Positions 1 to 9,341 of a stretch of 64,000 nt of DNA are shown in pieces. Position 1 is the first letter of the stretch. The number at the start of each line of letters is the position of its first letter. This DNA is from a virus, in IMG/VR virus record IMGVR_UViG_3300020159_003728, positions 1 through 64,000 of that record; one strand, written 5' to 3'. Made by a program: the position numbers and the translations under genes. The notes under the pieces are model-generated. The model did not search any database and was not told where the DNA came from. It saw nothing but the letters and a program-made list of their open reading frames with translations.

Positions 1-512
1 AGCGAGTCAAGCCAGAGACTGTTTATCTGCCGTTCGAGTCAGACGGTCCAGCTCTTGCGTTTACCGGTGATGAAAAATCAGCACTTGGCGAATGGATTGA
101 GGAGATGCATGACTACGCGATGGGTGATGAGTCTCTTGGCGAAAAGGCAGACATCGAGGCCTTGGATGCAATTAATTCGCTACTAGCAATGGAAATCGAA
201 GAGAAGGCAGCAAAGTTTTTCGTCGGATCTAACCTCGAAAAACTAAACCAAGCCATTTCGCTGCTTAGGGAAATTGCTGCAACTGGCGGATCTCAATCCA
301 TTGAAATGAAGAAAAATGAACTCGAATTCATTATCCCAGCAGATAAAAAAGAATTATTTCATCTTCGGGCATATTTAAATCCAATCCTTACGCACTACAA
401 GGCTGAATCTGAATGTACCGCCTACGGTATTGATGTCAAGTCAATCGATGGAGATCCAGATGATTTTGAATTTGCCATCAACCGTGCCCTCGAACATTTC
501 GCAACCAAATAG
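1..512 (+). CDS. C-terminal part of an unrecognised late phage protein
   Basis: The reading frame is open from base 3, so this is the tail of a gene starting upstream of the window. About 169 residues are visible. The first ATG in the window (105) is probably internal. The visible part is acidic and helical, with no signal peptide, membrane segment or motif I recognise. It ends 8 bases before the next gene, whose Shine-Dalgarno AGGGG overlaps this stop, so the two are co-transcribed. Its place at the head of the late operon suggests a virion or assembly role, but that is only context. Confidence 0.75.
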   Translation, partial: RVKPETVYLPFESDGPALAFTGDEKSALGEWIEEMHDYAMGDESLGEKADIEALDAINSLLAMEIEEKAAKFFVGSNLEKLNQAISLLREIAATGGSQSIEMKKNELEFIIPADKKELFHLRAYLNPILTHYKAESECTAYGIDVKSIDGDPDDFEFAINRALEHFATK

Positions 513-520
513 GGGTTTTC

Positions 521-2638
521 ATGCACAATGAAATTGATGAAAACTGGATCTACGACCTTGAAGAAAAGGCCCTATTCGGTCGCGGAGGCAAGTCTCGTCG
601 TAAAGTTAGGAAGATCCTTAAGCGACCCAAATACGATGGTGACGCTGATGGATTTATTACAAATCCGCTAACTGGTCGAGATGAGATTCCCTGGTTTAAA
701 GATCGCGGTGAATCGGCGGAAGACGCGATTAAGCGGTTCTTTGGTGGCAAGCTACCAAAGGGCATATCTGGGGATATGTTGGATGATCGCAAAACTCCAT
801 TTAAGGGCAAAGCAAAGGTAAGTCAACTAAAGCGCGGTGATGTTCTTCCTGATGGTTTTGATAAGGGAATTGACCGTAATACTGGCGAAGAATATCAAGT
901 TGTCAAAATTTCAAAGCTTGGTAACGGAAAGACCCGTTTGCATGTCGTTAAGCTAGGCGACATTCAAAGAGTGGCAACACCAATGGATATCCCGGACCTC
1001 CTAGAGATTCCTAATGTAAAACGCCCCCTTGCGTCACCAATGACTCGTGAATCTGGATTCCCAGCACTCATTCCATCAACTCCTAAAAAAACCCCTACAG
1101 GCACCAATTTTGGACCTTATGATTTGCGGCCAGAAGATCGTCAAAAATTTCCAGGCATTGTGCCGACAGCGCAAAAACCCACAAAACCTGCTCAGGCGAC
1201 AGAATCACCAAAACCAGATCCAATTGCCTACACCTGGCCAAAGGGTGACGATGGGCGACTAAAGCCAGTTGACAGCATGTCAGACGGTGAACTTACTGAG
1301 GCTAAAAAGTTCTTTGATGGGCTCGCTCAAGCAGATAGTTCAAAACCTGCTGTTTCAAAAATGGCGTCATTGGTTAATGACGAAGTTAATAAGCGGAAAG
1401 TTGCTAAAGCGGATTCTGCCTGGCGCTGGCCCAAGGATGATAAAGGCCGAGATCTGGAGATTCTCAATCTTACGGATTCTCAACTTGATGAGGCAATTGC
1501 TGCATTTCAGAAATTCGAAGATGACGGCCAACTCCAAGGCGGACTAAAATATGTAAAATATGAGCTTGGAAAAGAGCGTGATTCCAGGCGATCCAATGCT
1601 TCTCAGGCTGAACTTGCAGAAGATGCCAGAGTACAAAACATCATTAAAAGAGCAGAAATAGGCGAATATGAAGACGCTAGACGCTCAATGTGGGACAAAT
1701 TCAAGCAGTGGATGCCCCATAGAAGATGGAAGGGCGGACGCGACGAGTCGTACTTCGATCCATCAAAAGAAGCATTTGATAGATGGCGTACCGACAATAT
1801 AAAGGTTGACATTGTCCAGTCTGACGACGACCCTGACAAAGTTGCTCTTGTTGGCCACATATATAATCCAGCCACAGGAGAATGGGTGCCAGACTTCTGG
1901 GATGGCTACGGCGGTGAAGAGGGCAATTTTGATAGCGTTGAAGACGCAATGAAATACATTGAAGATCTTGAGGATCTTTTAGATGATCCTGCTAACGAAG
2001 ACTTTGATGTTTATGACGCTGATTTCCCATGGCCGGAAGAAAATGTAATTTCTAAGAATATGCCCGAGGAAGATGGTCCTTCTGGAAATGACTGGAAAAC
2101 TCCGTTAGGCCCGAATGATCCTGCACGCTCTGGTAAAACTCGTGGAAAATTACTCGGACAGCGTTCTCGGACTCACAACTTAATTCCGGAATCTTTAATC
2201 GAAGCAAGAGAGTGGTTTAAGGAACGCTGGAATGATCGACGCACGAATGCCAATTTGGGGGATCGCATTTCTTTTGCTAAAGATCGTCGTATTGAGTTAC
2301 ATGAACTCAACGACAAGATATTCAGAGAATGGGAATATCACTTTGGCGGAGAAGATGTAATGAATAAAGCCTGGCATTCAAGCGCGGACTTTTTTGCCAA
2401 GTGGGCGGTCGAGAACAACATAGTTGACTCCCGGGCAGAGGGAATTACTCTCCATGAAGAAATTATGGATGGTTGGGATCAATTAGGCGCCGATCAACAA
2501 GAACTCGCAGAAATGTTAAGTGTAATCGAAGATGAAATTGACAGGCTTAAAAAACAGTGGAATGACAAGCATGCCCGAAGTGTTCCAGGATTTGAAGAGT
2601 CTTTTGACGAATGGCAAAAGAGCCATCCCTGGATGTAA
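521..2638 (+). CDS. Late protein with DxDxDGF/NPxTGRDE module and WPK repeats
   Basis: This 705-residue protein is not recognised as a whole. It starts at ATG 521 behind AGGGG. A basic stretch (residues 24-37) leads into a Ca-loop-like D39-D41-D43-G-F, followed by NPLTGRDEIPW (48-58). The same module recurs in at least three other large late proteins here. The middle has two helical repeats, each opening with a WPK-x-DD-x-GR segment (near residues 239 and 303) and continuing with an S/T-D-x-x-L-x-E-A helix. The C-terminal third is acidic and Trp-rich. A virion-associated or packaged protein is likely from context; no enzymatic motif is visible. Confidence 0.85.
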   Translation: MHNEIDENWIYDLEEKALFGRGGKSRRKVRKILKRPKYDGDADGFITNPLTGRDEIPWFKDRGESAEDAIKRFFGGKLPKGISGDMLDDRKTPFKGKAKVSQLKRGDVLPDGFDKGIDRNTGEEYQVVKISKLGNGKTRLHVVKLGDIQRVATPMDIPDLLEIPNVKRPLASPMTRESGFPALIPSTPKKTPTGTNFGPYDLRPEDRQKFPGIVPTAQKPTKPAQATESPKPDPIAYTWPKGDDGRLKPVDSMSDGELTEAKKFFDGLAQADSSKPAVSKMASLVNDEVNKRKVAKADSAWRWPKDDKGRDLEILNLTDSQLDEAIAAFQKFEDDGQLQGGLKYVKYELGKERDSRRSNASQAELAEDARVQNIIKRAEIGEYEDARRSMWDKFKQWMPHRRWKGGRDESYFDPSKEAFDRWRTDNIKVDIVQSDDDPDKVALVGHIYNPATGEWVPDFWDGYGGEEGNFDSVEDAMKYIEDLEDLLDDPANEDFDVYDADFPWPEENVISKNMPEEDGPSGNDWKTPLGPNDPARSGKTRGKLLGQRSRTHNLIPESLIEAREWFKERWNDRRTNANLGDRISFAKDRRIELHELNDKIFREWEYHFGGEDVMNKAWHSSADFFAKWAVENNIVDSRAEGITLHEEIMDGWDQLGADQQELAEMLSVIEDEIDRLKKQWNDKHARSVPGFEESFDEWQKSHPWM

Positions 2639-2687
2639 GTTCCGTCAAGTACATTAACGATCGTCTAAACTTTGTGAGGAGACTGTC

Positions 2688-4211
2688 TTGAGAAACGAAA
2701 AATCTCTGACTAAGATTACAAACAAATATCACTGCATGGTTTCGGGTGAAAAACTAATGAAACCGTGCAGCGATTGCGATAACCCCAAAGGCTGTCTTTC
2801 TAGAGGCATGCAATACAAGGAGACTGAAGAAAAAATGGACGAACAAGCAGCTCTTAAGGTTTCTTCCGACGGAAGTGTCGTTTCATGCGCCAAGGGCGAT
2901 GTCTCCGCATGTGGATATAAAGGCGGATCTGTCTGCGGCGCCTGTGGTGCACCTGCCCTCAAGTTAAAGGGACAGGCCATGATGGAAGACGGCGAAGAAG
3001 AGATGATGGAAGATGGCGAAGAAGAAATGATGTCGCCAGTCAAGAAGTCATCACGCAAAAAGGGCGGCATGATGATGGATGCCGAAATGTCTGAAGATGA
3101 AGATGAGGATGAGGAATACATGCCATCCAAGTCAAAGAAGCGCAGTATGCCGATGGTCGCTGCAGCTGACGACGAAGAAGACATGGAAGACGAAGACGAA
3201 ATGGACGAAGAAGACGAGGATGAGGCCGAAGAAGAGGCCATGACATCCGAGCGTCTCCGCATGCGTAATCGTCGTATGGCCACAATGGGCATCAAGTCAG
3301 CTGACTATGACGAAGAAGCTTTTGTTTGCTCATTTGAACGCAAGGTATACCCCGGTGCTTCCGGAGTGTGCGAAAACTGCCCTGGTGGCTGTGCGCCAGA
3401 AGGAAATCTCCCCGGTCTCCTGGAAGTAGAAGGAATTGCCGAAGACATGTTCTTGGGTAAGGTTCTTGACTCCGGTTACTCGGACGAGGCTGATCTTTAT
3501 GTGATCGATGTTGAGCGCAAGGACGGTCGAGTAATTGAAGCATTCTTTGAAGGAACTTCAGCAGACTGCCTTGGCTGGCATCTCCTGGAAAATGACCCAA
3601 TGGCTCAAAAATCAATTGAAGATCATTCAAATGAGATTGTGACATTCAGCGAAGCTGCAGAAATTGCGGTTAAGGCAATTAACGGAAATGTTATTGGCGT
3701 TGACCCGGATATTTTTGAAGGCTTTGACTCGTATGCAGTTGAAATTGAGGGCAAGGACGGTAAGTCCTACGATGTTTATGTAAGCCTTGATGGCGAAGTA
3801 CTTGGTTATGACGAGTACTCGGCTCAAGAAGCTGAAGAGATCGAAGCCGAAGCTGCAGAGATTGCCCTTAAGCGTGCGTACTCAGAAGAAGCACGAGGCG
3901 AATTGGCTAGTAAAGGTATGGCCATGCCCGATGGTTCCTTCCCTATCAAGGATGAAGCAGACTTGCGCAATGCAATCCAAGCCTACGGTCGTGCTAAGGA
4001 TAAGGAAGCCGCAAAGGCTCACATTATCAAGCGCGCGATGAAGCTGGGTCGAGAAGATCTAATTCCGATGAATTGGGTACCCAAGAAAGTTCAAGAAGAA
4101 TTCTCTGAAGGCATGAAAAAGGATGCATCTGATGAATTCCTCGCTAATTTGATGGAGTTTGAACTGTTTACCGTAGAAGAAGACTCTCGCGAACTATTCA
4201 ATAAAGACTGA
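2688..4211 (+). CDS. Cys-rich acidic late protein with PepSY-like domains and phage C-terminal domain
   Basis: The best start is TTG 2688, preceded by GAGGAG with good spacing; the first ATG is 2736. The 507-residue protein has three parts. The N-terminus is Cys-rich, with CxxC pairs suggesting metal binding. A very acidic low-complexity stretch (about residues 98-185) includes tandem MMEDGEEE repeats. Then come another Cys cluster and two PepSY-like segments (near 250-290 and 325-375). The last 110 residues contain a GSFPIKDEADLRNAIQAYGR-type segment ending in an IIKRAMKLGREDLIP helix, a conserved C-terminal domain of phage structural and maturation proteins (I believe DUF6582). A scaffold or capsid-assembly role is inferred from the acidic region and position. 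Confidence 0.8.
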   Translation: MRNEKSLTKITNKYHCMVSGEKLMKPCSDCDNPKGCLSRGMQYKETEEKMDEQAALKVSSDGSVVSCAKGDVSACGYKGGSVCGACGAPALKLKGQAMMEDGEEEMMEDGEEEMMSPVKKSSRKKGGMMMDAEMSEDEDEDEEYMPSKSKKRSMPMVAAADDEEDMEDEDEMDEEDEDEAEEEAMTSERLRMRNRRMATMGIKSADYDEEAFVCSFERKVYPGASGVCENCPGGCAPEGNLPGLLEVEGIAEDMFLGKVLDSGYSDEADLYVIDVERKDGRVIEAFFEGTSADCLGWHLLENDPMAQKSIEDHSNEIVTFSEAAEIAVKAINGNVIGVDPDIFEGFDSYAVEIEGKDGKSYDVYVSLDGEVLGYDEYSAQEAEEIEAEAAEIALKRAYSEEARGELASKGMAMPDGSFPIKDEADLRNAIQAYGRAKDKEAAKAHIIKRAMKLGREDLIPMNWVPKKVQEEFSEGMKKDASDEFLANLMEFELFTVEEDSRELFNKD

Positions 4212-4225
4212 ATTTGGGGGTTCAG

Positions 4226-7200
4226 GTGAGCCCTGATCAGCAAGAGGTAAAACCTCTCAAACTAAACGACATCCTTGGAAATAGATCAATCGTTCTATGC
4301 CCAGGTCTAGGTAGCGATCAAGACTCCAAGATCAGAACAGGCTTAGTTGATTCTGATTATGTAAGTCGGCTACTCGTAGATGACGACGATCAACAGTTTG
4401 GATATAAAGGATTTCTCGGAAGAACAATTCGAGAAAACCGTAGTCTCGCGTCAATTGGCGACCGTGTTGCGCGCTCCATGGGCGTTGTCGTTGATGATTT
4501 AGGTAAGCTTCGCTGCCCACCAGGAACACCTAACGCCAATCAATTTACAGATTTGCAAATGACCGGCTGCATGGACGCTCCATCTGCTGGCCAAATTGTT
4601 AATGGTGTTGCTGATGCTTCAGATTCGCTAATGAACGGCCTTGCCGGTAGGCGTAATAAGGGTATTGTTGAAAGAACTCAACGGGTTATCGACAAATATG
4701 GGCCACTCGACACAATCGATCAACAAAAAGAAGCTCTGTCTAAAGCATTCCCGAATGCTCAGGTCTTTTTTAAAGATCGATTCCTGAACAGAATCACTCC
4801 TACCGGACGAAGAAAAATCACTGAAGCTAGGCGTGCTTTCGCAGTTTCTCTACTAGCTGAAGCTGATGAGTTTCCAGATGTTGCAGAATCAGTTGGCCTA
4901 ATAAGTGACCGACTTGGATTTGTAAACGGACAATCATCTATTGCAATGGTTTCATACGAACCCAACCATGCGATAAGTGGAGTTCATATACACATGTCTC
5001 AGTGGTCCGTTACATCCTTGGGAGAAAGAGTTGCGCGTCGTGCCGCAGATTCTACTTCCAAAAGAGAAGGACTCCCTAGCATTTCTTCTAATGGCATAAA
5101 TAAAGATACTTCTATTAATGATCGAATGCACCACTATGCATCTCATGAGTTTGGTCATGTAGTCGACCTTAACTCTCAAATGAAATCATGGGGATTTGAT
5201 CCTAAGAAATCCAATGGCAGAATAGACTTTGTTAAGACACGCCCAGCAAATGACGCACTTATTGAGGCTGAACTAGCAGGAGCGTTGGACGAACTACAAA
5301 AAGCAGATCCGAAATCAGCAAAACAAGCTCAAAAACAATTTTCTGACTTCTTTGAAGGGCTTATGAAAAATGAATGGTTTGGGCGCAAATTAGATTCTGC
5401 AGAATTGGAAATGCTAGACGAGGTGCTCGGAAGCGCCTATGCGTCGGCTCACTTTCAACAAACAGATGATGTTATTGAATACATAGCCGAACTATTCGCT
5501 CAAATTCGTATTTCAGGATATGGAAGCGAAATACCAAACTCGAGCGGGGATTTAGTCGTTAGACAGCCACGAGAGATTCTTCGTGATTTCCTTAGTCGAG
5601 ACATACCTGGTGCTGATGATGCTGCTGGTGGTAGACAAATTGGCGAAATCAAATCATCAATTGGTGGTCATGAAATGATGGAAGAAAAAGGAATGCGTCG
5701 CCGTTTGGCTCGCCGGCTAGAACGATTTATACCGGTAAACATGCGCGAAGATGGTGACGGGGATGGGTTTGTCAACAACCCCCTAACTGGGCGTGACGAT
5801 GTGCCCGTTGCTCGAGGCCAGGCAGCAATAGCAAATACTCGCGCTCAAGCCATATATCGATCTAGAAAGCCAAAAGACACAAACATAGTTCGCATGTCAT
5901 CAATAGATGATGACGATCCAGACGAATTGTTTAGAAGTTTGGGACTACCTATAGGCAAGCCGATAAAAAGAACTGATCGTTGGGGTTCAATTTCTGCACC
6001 CAAGCCAGAGAATAAACCGTCATCTGCTCAAGAACAGGCAGAACAGTCGTTGGGAATTCAAGAACAAAAAGTTCGCCGCGCGACTTTAAAAAATATCAAC
6101 ATGTATAAACTCACGCAACTTTCAGATCAGTTGCTTGATCTTAATGAAGATCTCCAAAAGCGCCGAACGGTCACATCAAGCAGCGATGAGGAATCAGACT
6201 CGGATGATGTTGGCGAACGCGCTTTTAAGCGAATTAACAAAATTCACTTGCGTTTACTTCAAATCCTCAAAGAAAAACGAGCCAGAGACATAGAATCTGG
6301 CATAGAGCTTGATGTCACAGAGGACAACATTAAACGCCTATACAAAGGCCTTGAAAGTCTTCGCAACATACGCGATGATATTGATGATGACTACGACATC
6401 CTAAAGTCACCATTGATTGATGATCTGTATGCTCAAATAAGGAAACTATATAAAGAGCAATTTGATTCACTGCCAGAAGTTGAGAAAAAATCGTTTAGCA
6501 ATGATTTTGAAGTTAAGGCGATTGGAAAGAAACTTGGTCGGCGCGGCAAAAATGCGGTACGCAGGATCTTTAAAAAACCAGACTTTGACGGCGATGGTGA
6601 TGGTTTTGTTACAAACCCAGCAACCGGTCGTGATGATCTTCCATTTGTTCAGGCGCCAAGTGCCCCAGATGTCGCACCAAAAAAACGATCACTATTTGCA
6701 TCAATGGTTCGTAAAGGAAAGAACGAAACTCCCCTTGCAAGAATGGAGTGGACTGAAGCTGACCCAGACCCATCTTCGCCTTCGTCATGGGCTGGACGGT
6801 TTGCGGTATACAAAGAAATGATGATGGGTCAAAATGTCAAGGCCCGACCATGGGCACCCATTGCTATGCGTGTTGCCGAAATTGAAAGCCTTGTCGAGGC
6901 TCGGTTTGGAAAGCTTGAAACACCTGAGGAAATAAAAAAAGCTCTCAAAAGCGCAGTACCAACAGCTCAGGTAAAGGTCAAATTAAGCAAAGAAAAACTT
7001 AATGATCCGGGAATTAGAGCAGAAATAATCGGATATCTATACATGATGTCGAGACTTCCAGAGCACTTCGGTTCTGCACGAAAAATTGAAATTCACGAAA
7101 GAGACGCGCGTCCTTTGGTTAGTTCTAGCGCAACAGAAACTGTACTTCAGTCAAAGTGGAGAGAGCATGGTGGAAAATTAATAAATCACCTATCTCGTGG

Positions 7201-8404
7201 GACAAAGCTAGATGTTATGTTTGCGCCAAATCAAATGGTCTTTCGCGATGATGGAACTATTCTTGCGGCCCAAGCAAAAGACACTGTTGGCACTCAGATA
7301 GTAAAATCCTATCTACGCCACCTAGAAGAGACTAATGCAATAGAAGAAGGGATACTCACAGAAGAAGAAGCTTTAAGGACGGCAATCCTGCTCCAGGGTC
7401 TTTCTACTGGGGTTCATGAAGCCGGGCATGCTATTCACCATACAAGGTCGTCAATGTGGACAGGCAAAGAAAATCCACAAGAAATAGTAGAAAAAATTAA
7501 TGACATTCTTACTAATCGACCAGATGATATTAAAACAACCATATTCCGTAGTTGGTTTTCAAAAGATATTCTAAATGGGATCCAGCTATCTTTGATGGTA
7601 CAAGCGGGTTATGGCGGCGACATTAATAACCTCGCCGCAGCAGCACAGAACCAGCAGGACCCCAATTTAAAAAAGATGCTGTCACAACTATTAGATGATT
7701 GGAAAAATAACCCTTTTACAGACGACGGTTTAATACCTGGCTACTTGTTTAGCGAGTATGAATCAGAAGAAAAAATAGATCTAATGCAACAAATAGTGAC
7801 CGGTGGGTTGGACAAAACCGAGTGGGCAAAATTTATTTGGGGCGAGGATGCTCAGTCTGACATCGCTGAACGCCTATTTGATGACATGATGAAATTTGCA
7901 AATGACGCAGGAATTGAACAAACAACCGCCGACGAAATACGCGAGGAAATGTTTTCTGATCAAGATAGTGCGCTTTCCGCAGCGTTGGGAATTTTGCTTG
8001 CCGGCCGAATGTGGGATGATCTAAGCAGTAAAGAAATTTCTACACTCAGGCGGAGCTGGAAACATATCTCGAGTTACGCAAAAGATAAAAACAGTTCTTA
8101 TTCTGAGCGGTATGGATCAAACAGGCCTTCGCTCGAAGGTGTTGCCGAGGCAATAACAGCTCGTATTTTTGGGTTTTCGTTCATCAAAGACAACCCAGAT
8201 GCTGAAGCTGCGCTAGATAAATTAATTGCATGGATTTATTCATCGCCAGAACCGTCAATAGCAATTGCATTTGACAAAATTATTGAATTGTTTGGCGATT
8301 TTGATGTTCCCGACGATGAAGATGGAACAAAATCTTTGTATGATGGGCTTGCTGGAGCTAGTAAAGATCTGTACCTACTACTTGGGCTAAAGGAGCCACA
8401 ATGA
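4226..8404 (+). CDS. Large late protein with two HExxH metallopeptidase-like domains
   Basis: About 1,392 residues from GTG 4226, chosen because GGGGG lies 5 bases upstream; TTG 4214 would add four residues. Near the N-terminus is an RCPPG...TD...GC cysteine module (nt about 4510-4580). Two zincin signatures follow: HEFGH (nt 5144-5158), with a downstream IAELFA glutamate as possible third ligand, and HEAGH (nt 7415-7429), with a later GVAEAITAR glutamate. Two copies of the DxDxDGF/NPxTGRDDxP module lie at nt 5750-5810 and 6587-6649, each after a basic stretch. The protein therefore looks like two related halves in tandem. The zincin fold and peptidase activity are inferred. ATGA overlap with the next gene shows translational coupling. 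Confidence 0.85.
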   Translation: MSPDQQEVKPLKLNDILGNRSIVLCPGLGSDQDSKIRTGLVDSDYVSRLLVDDDDQQFGYKGFLGRTIRENRSLASIGDRVARSMGVVVDDLGKLRCPPGTPNANQFTDLQMTGCMDAPSAGQIVNGVADASDSLMNGLAGRRNKGIVERTQRVIDKYGPLDTIDQQKEALSKAFPNAQVFFKDRFLNRITPTGRRKITEARRAFAVSLLAEADEFPDVAESVGLISDRLGFVNGQSSIAMVSYEPNHAISGVHIHMSQWSVTSLGERVARRAADSTSKREGLPSISSNGINKDTSINDRMHHYASHEFGHVVDLNSQMKSWGFDPKKSNGRIDFVKTRPANDALIEAELAGALDELQKADPKSAKQAQKQFSDFFEGLMKNEWFGRKLDSAELEMLDEVLGSAYASAHFQQTDDVIEYIAELFAQIRISGYGSEIPNSSGDLVVRQPREILRDFLSRDIPGADDAAGGRQIGEIKSSIGGHEMMEEKGMRRRLARRLERFIPVNMREDGDGDGFVNNPLTGRDDVPVARGQAAIANTRAQAIYRSRKPKDTNIVRMSSIDDDDPDELFRSLGLPIGKPIKRTDRWGSISAPKPENKPSSAQEQAEQSLGIQEQKVRRATLKNINMYKLTQLSDQLLDLNEDLQKRRTVTSSSDEESDSDDVGERAFKRINKIHLRLLQILKEKRARDIESGIELDVTEDNIKRLYKGLESLRNIRDDIDDDYDILKSPLIDDLYAQIRKLYKEQFDSLPEVEKKSFSNDFEVKAIGKKLGRRGKNAVRRIFKKPDFDGDGDGFVTNPATGRDDLPFVQAPSAPDVAPKKRSLFASMVRKGKNETPLARMEWTEADPDPSSPSSWAGRFAVYKEMMMGQNVKARPWAPIAMRVAEIESLVEARFGKLETPEEIKKALKSAVPTAQVKVKLSKEKLNDPGIRAEIIGYLYMMSRLPEHFGSARKIEIHERDARPLVSSSATETVLQSKWREHGGKLINHLSRGTKLDVMFAPNQMVFRDDGTILAAQAKDTVGTQIVKSYLRHLEETNAIEEGILTEEEALRTAILLQGLSTGVHEAGHAIHHTRSSMWTGKENPQEIVEKINDILTNRPDDIKTTIFRSWFSKDILNGIQLSLMVQAGYGGDINNLAAAAQNQQDPNLKKMLSQLLDDWKNNPFTDDGLIPGYLFSEYESEEKIDLMQQIVTGGLDKTEWAKFIWGEDAQSDIAERLFDDMMKFANDAGIEQTTADEIREEMFSDQDSALSAALGILLAGRMWDDLSSKEISTLRRSWKHISSYAKDKNSSYSERYGSNRPSLEGVAEAITARIFGFSFIKDNPDAEAALDKLIAWIYSSPEPSIAIAFDKIIELFGDFDVPDDEDGTKSLYDGLAGASKDLYLLLGLKEPQ

Positions 8405-8739
8405 CAGACAAATCTCAACTTTTATCGGATCAGCTGCACTATCTTGCTAATGAGCGATCTCTGGCCGGAAACACAATCACGGATCGTGCTAGGGAAATCT
8501 TGCTCGACGATCTAAAATATAATCCACCGGCACCAGAAATGATGGATAATCCATTCACAAAAATCGACCCCTCCGTATTTGAGAAACCATCTATATCTAG
8601 TGATGAGATATCCAAGTTCTGGGTTCTTAAAAACAATCAAATCGAATCATTATCTGATAGTAAAATTACTACCGGCCGGCGTGGAGTGACAAAACGGCGT
8701 GTAGTAGTTGAGAAAGAGAGCGGCAATGACAACGAATAA
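8401..8739 (+). CDS. Small late protein of unknown function
   Basis: A 112-residue protein starting in an ATGA overlap with the upstream zincin-like gene. It is charged and hydrophilic, with a basic patch (GRRGVTKRRVVVEK) near the C-terminus. No membrane segment or known motif is seen. Tight coupling on both sides suggests it is made in proportion to its large neighbours, perhaps as a chaperone or assembly partner, but nothing in the sequence proves this. Confidence 0.75.
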   Translation: MTDKSQLLSDQLHYLANERSLAGNTITDRAREILLDDLKYNPPAPEMMDNPFTKIDPSVFEKPSISSDEISKFWVLKNNQIESLSDSKITTGRRGVTKRRVVVEKESGNDNE

Positions 8740-9340
8740 CAATGAACAGATTGAGCAAAAAGCACCTGTTCCGGCGGACGCAATCCCTCAAGAAAGAATT
8801 ACTGGAGATGTGCTTCGTGGTTATGGCCCGCGCCGGGGAAATCTTGAAAGACTCCTTCGCTACTGGCGACCAATTATGCGCAAAGAGGGCGGTTTTAGAC
8901 GCTGTCGAGTGATCCTTGCAGACCATCCTGAACTGTACCCTCTCAACAATATTTGCGCCTGGCTTCATCATGAAACAACTGGGCTTTGGCCCAACGAGGG
9001 ATGCCATCACCCGGGAATGAAGAATTGCCGGAAAAAACTCAAGAATGTTGTCAAAGGCTCACTCTGGAGTGACCGTCAGTTCGATGATCGGATTGCTAAA
9101 CTTAGAAGTGCTGGCAAAAAGGCAGATCCAATGGGTATGTCCTCTGGTTATGTAGTGACCGAAGACGACATCAAACACGCTAATTTAGTCTTGCGTGACT
9201 TTGCGGACATGGAGCCAGCTTTCATGCGCGCTATCAGCGATGAGAATAACTGGGTACATGAAGGTCTCGACGAGAATGACGATTGGTCAGAACATGAATG
9301 GTCTAAGCCGTCAAAAGGATGTAATTGCGGGTGTGGCTGA
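8726..9340 (+). CDS. Conserved phage hypothetical protein, Cys/His-rich
   Basis: ATG 8726 is chosen over the upstream in-frame TTG 8708; it lies 14 bases inside the previous gene. The 204-residue product has a basic N-terminal RRGNLERLLRYWRP helix, then an ICAWLHHETTGLWPNEGCHH region rich in Cys and His that could bind metal, and a C-terminal GCNCGCG. I believe similar proteins occur in marine and freshwater phage structural clusters, but no function is known to me. Confidence 0.8.
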   Translation: MTTNNNEQIEQKAPVPADAIPQERITGDVLRGYGPRRGNLERLLRYWRPIMRKEGGFRRCRVILADHPELYPLNNICAWLHHETTGLWPNEGCHHPGMKNCRKKLKNVVKGSLWSDRQFDDRIAKLRSAGKKADPMGMSSGYVVTEDDIKHANLVLRDFADMEPAFMRAISDENNWVHEGLDENDDWSEHEWSKPSKGCNCGCG

Positions 9341-9341
9341 A

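Noticed and set aside
2729-3295. 188-residue Ser/Met-rich minus frame
   Set aside because: Its poly-Ser tract is the reverse complement of the acidic codons of the plus-strand protein; no start context.
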